Positions 62,041 to 64,000 of a DNA stretch of 64,000 nt are shown here, piece by piece. Source of the stretch: Microbacteriaceae bacterium PS02066 (lineage in GTDB: Bacteria > Actinomycetota > Actinomycetes > Actinomycetales > Microbacteriaceae); NCBI GenBank assembly GCA_029959545.1, contig JASCPH010000008.1, positions 1-64,000 on the forward strand, given 5' to 3'. The position numbers and the translations under genes are program-made. The notes under the pieces were generated by a model. That model saw only the letters and a list, made by a program, of their open reading frames with translations, did no database searches and had not been told where the DNA came from. Position 1 is the first letter of the stretch. Every line of letters begins with the position of its first letter.

Positions 62041-62505
62041 TCAGACCGCCCGCGTGAAGTAGAGCGACAGCGGATCGTCGCGGTAGTCGGCGAACGGCCC
62101 GCAACGGGTGAACCCCTCGCTCTCGTAGAGGCGCACCGCGGGCACGAACTCCGGTGTGCTGCCGGTCTCGAGCCACACGCTCGTCATGCCCATCGTCGCC
62201 GCCTCGGCGAGGATGTGGCGAAGGACGCCGCGGCCGACGCCCGTTCCGCGGAACGCGTCGGCGACCCGCATGGATTTGAGCTCGCCGCGGTCGACGCCCC
62301 ACCGCTTGAGTGCACCGATACCCGCGAGCTCGCCGTCGGACCACGCAGACCAGAAGGTGACCTCGGGGGCGCTCAGCCCCGCGGCGTCGAGCGCATGCAC
62401 GCTCTCGGCGGGGGTGCCGGCGTGCATGGCCGCGAGGTGGGAGACGACGAGCTCGTGCGCCGGGCCGCGGGTCGGGTCGTCGATGAGGTAGTCGAGCATG
62501 CTCAT
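62041..62505 (-). CDS. GNAT-family N-acetyltransferase
   Basis: 154 residues. The acetyl-CoA-binding motif A is seen as R-G-T-G-V-G-R-G-V-L-R in the R/Q-x-x-G-x-G pattern, and L-K-S-M-R-V-A is strand 4. Substrate unknown; the end L-Y-E-S-E-G-F-T-R-C-G-P-F resembles PhnO-like or YhbS-like acetyltransferases. The start ATG overlaps the EamA stop by four bases, so it is second in an operon with the exporter. Confidence 0.85.
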   Translation of the reverse strand: MSMLDYLIDDPTRGPAHELVVSHLAAMHAGTPAESVHALDAAGLSAPEVTFWSAWSDGELAGIGALKRWGVDRGELKSMRVADAFRGTGVGRGVLRHILAEAATMGMTSVWLETGSTPEFVPAVRLYESEGFTRCGPFADYRDDPLSLYFTRAV

Positions 62506-63419
62506 CCTTCCAGGGGAAACGGCTCGGGATCCCGCCGGCGGGAGCCCCAGGCCAGGACGACGAGACCGACGCTCAGCACGGCGATGCCGACGACGGATGC
62601 GGCGTCGAGGTGCTCCCCGAGCACGATGAGGCCCAGCAGGGTGGCGGTGATGGGCTCGGCGAGGGTCAGCGTCGCCGCGGTCGCGGCGGTGAGGCGCTGC
62701 AAGCCCCAGGTGAACAGCGTGTACGCGACCGCGATCGTCGCAAGCCCCAGCCAGAGCGCGACGGCGACGCCGCTGGGCTCACCGAGCCACGAGAACGACG
62801 CGAACGGGAGCATGAACAGGGCGCTGGCGGCGGAGCCGGCGCCCATGGCCCCGGCGACCGTGAAGGGATCCCACCCCGTCGACATCAGCCGGCGCTGCGC
62901 GTTGGCGAAGACGGCGAACGCCGCGCCCGCGCCCAGCGACCCGAGGACGCCGAGAGGATCCGCTGAACCGGAGCCGTCGCCGGCGAAGGCCAGGAGGGCG
63001 ACGCCGATCGTCGCCAATGCCGTCGCCGCGAGCCACGTGGGCCGGGGGAGGCGCCGGGTGATCGCCCATTCGATGAGCCCCGCCATCACCGGGGCGGACC
63101 CGAGCGCGACGACGGTGCCCACGGCGACGCCGCTGCGGGCCGTGCCGAGGAAGAACAGCGGCTGGTAGGCCGCCAGACAGATGCCCGTCAGCGCCATGAG
63201 GGCGAGCGCGCGCGCCGACAGTCGGGGAGACGTGGATGCCGTCGCACGTCGGTGTCGGCGGGCGAGGGCGAAGCCGATCACCGCCAGCGCCGTGCCGCCG
63301 ATGAGCAGCCGCACCGCCCCGACTCCGAGGGGCGTCGTACCGTCCGGGCCCAGTGCCTGCGAGGTGCCGGTCGTGCCGAACAGCACCGCGGCCGCGAGGA
63401 CGGCGAACACGGGCAGCAT
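62502..63419 (-). CDS. EamA/DMT-family transporter
   Basis: 305 residues, about ten helices in two EamA repeats. G-A-V-R-L-L-I-G-G-T and E-P-I-T-A-T-L-L-G-L-I-V-L-G-E are the repeat-linked motifs. An exporter of amino acids, metabolites or drugs; substrate unknown. First gene of an operon with the acetyltransferase and divergent from cysS. Confidence 0.86.
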   Translation of the reverse strand: MLPVFAVLAAAVLFGTTGTSQALGPDGTTPLGVGAVRLLIGGTALAVIGFALARRHRRATASTSPRLSARALALMALTGICLAAYQPLFFLGTARSGVAVGTVVALGSAPVMAGLIEWAITRRLPRPTWLAATALATIGVALLAFAGDGSGSADPLGVLGSLGAGAAFAVFANAQRRLMSTGWDPFTVAGAMGAGSAASALFMLPFASFSWLGEPSGVAVALWLGLATIAVAYTLFTWGLQRLTAATAATLTLAEPITATLLGLIVLGEHLDAASVVGIAVLSVGLVVLAWGSRRRDPEPFPLEG

Positions 63420-63482
63420 GAGTCCTTTCTATCGCTGTCATGTGTCGGGGTGGTGACACAGCCCCGCCGGTAGGCTGGTGGA

Positions 63483-64000
63483 GTGACGGTCCGGCTCTAT
63501 GACACCCAGGCGCAGGCGCTGCGCGACTTCGCGCCCCTGGAGGACGGCAACGTCACGATGTACGTCTGCGGCCCGACGGTGCAGTCCGGCCCGCACATCG
63601 GCCACGTGCGCGCCGCGCTCAGCTTCGATCTGCTGCGACGCTGGCTCGCGCACCGGTTCGGTCGGGTGACGTTCGTGCGCAACGTCACCGACATCGACGA
63701 CAAGGTGCTCGCGAACGCGACGCCCACCGAGCCCTGGTGGGCGCTCGCCTACCGCATGGAACTCGCGTTCAGCCAGGCCTATGCCGCCGTCGGCATCCTC
63801 GCGCCGACGTACGAGCCGCGAGCCACCGCATCCATCCCGCAGATGATCGAGCTCATCGCGCTGCTCATCGAGCGCGGCCACGCCTACCCGGCGCCTGACG
63901 GATCCGGCGACGTCTACTTCGACGTGCGGTCCTGGCCCGCCTACGGTGCCCTCACGCATCAGGACGTCGACGCAATGGAAGCGGCCGCGGATGCGGACCC
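63483..64000 (+). CDS. cysS: Cysteinyl-tRNA synthetase, 5' part
   Basis: The first 172 codons; the gene runs beyond the window. GTG start at 63483. The zinc cysteine is in M-Y-V-C-G-P-T-V, and the class I H-I-G-H motif is in [17 protein letters not shown] follows. Charges tRNA-Cys with cysteine. The carD-ispDF-cysS order is typical of actinobacteria, here with two genes between. Confidence 0.95.
   Translation, partial: MTVRLYDTQAQALRDFAPLEDGNVTMYVCGPTVQSGPHIGHVRAALSFDLLRRWLAHRFGRVTFVRNVTDIDDKVLANATPTEPWWALAYRMELAFSQAYAAVGILAPTYEPRATASIPQMIELIALLIERGHAYPAPDGSGDVYFDVRSWPAYGALTHQDVDAMEAAADAD

Overview
The window comes from a high-GC actinobacterium, most likely Microbacteriaceae and close to Microbacterium. 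This rests on GC-rich codon use with many GTG and TTG starts, very frequent use of the word GCATCC/GGATGC, a single-gene IspD-IspF fusion, actinobacterial CarD, SenX3-RegX3 and GlnR, and a gene order (acs, 6C RNA, tad genes, topA, holB) also known from mycobacteria. It is chromosomal. Most genes are core, with one clear mosaic island.

Region by region. 1-13 kb: a secreted repeat protein cut by the window edge, a divergent TetR regulator with a palindromic operator candidate, acetyl-CoA synthetase, a 6C-type small RNA, a compact tad-like pilus/secretion operon, then topA-tmk-holB and a secreted alpha/beta hydrolase. 13-24 kb: tRNA-Thr, an MMPL transporter, nicotinamidase, an NhaA-DsbA fusion antiporter, decayed redox and NmrA-like genes, and a CopB-type copper ATPase behind a CsoR-like box. 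24-35 kb: a mosaic island. It holds a decapitated phage terminase-like gene, a nucleoside-catabolism cassette (5'-truncated deoC, two nucleoside hydrolases, MFS transporter, GntR regulator, truncated SDR), IS3 and IS30 remnants, a monoacylglycerol-lipase-like gene, and a broken serine recombinase whose end runs into tRNA-Lys(TTT), the probable attachment site.

38-61 kb is a phosphate-centred stretch: pstSCAB, glnR-ppk1-NUDIX/phosphatase-phosphopantetheinyl transferase, gpmA, phoU and senX3-regX3. Divergent from pstS is a 1310-residue Pls/PosA-type non-ribosomal peptide synthetase. Its adenylation pocket, read by hand, is DAESIGTVVK, close to lysine-type codes. It is translationally coupled to an M1 metallopeptidase. 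The shared intergenic region carries back-to-back PHO-box-like repeats. The simplest reading is a phosphate-controlled epsilon-poly-lysine-type (or related cationic isopeptide) pathway, with the peptidase as partner or protective enzyme and the nearby transferase as carrier-protein activator.

The right end is housekeeping: a lipoprotein, carD, ispDF, a GNAT acetyltransferase, a drug/metabolite exporter and the start of cysS. Several intergenic hairpins look like terminators. Two nested palindromes, near 13.2 and 35.9 kb, are copies of one dispersed repeat.
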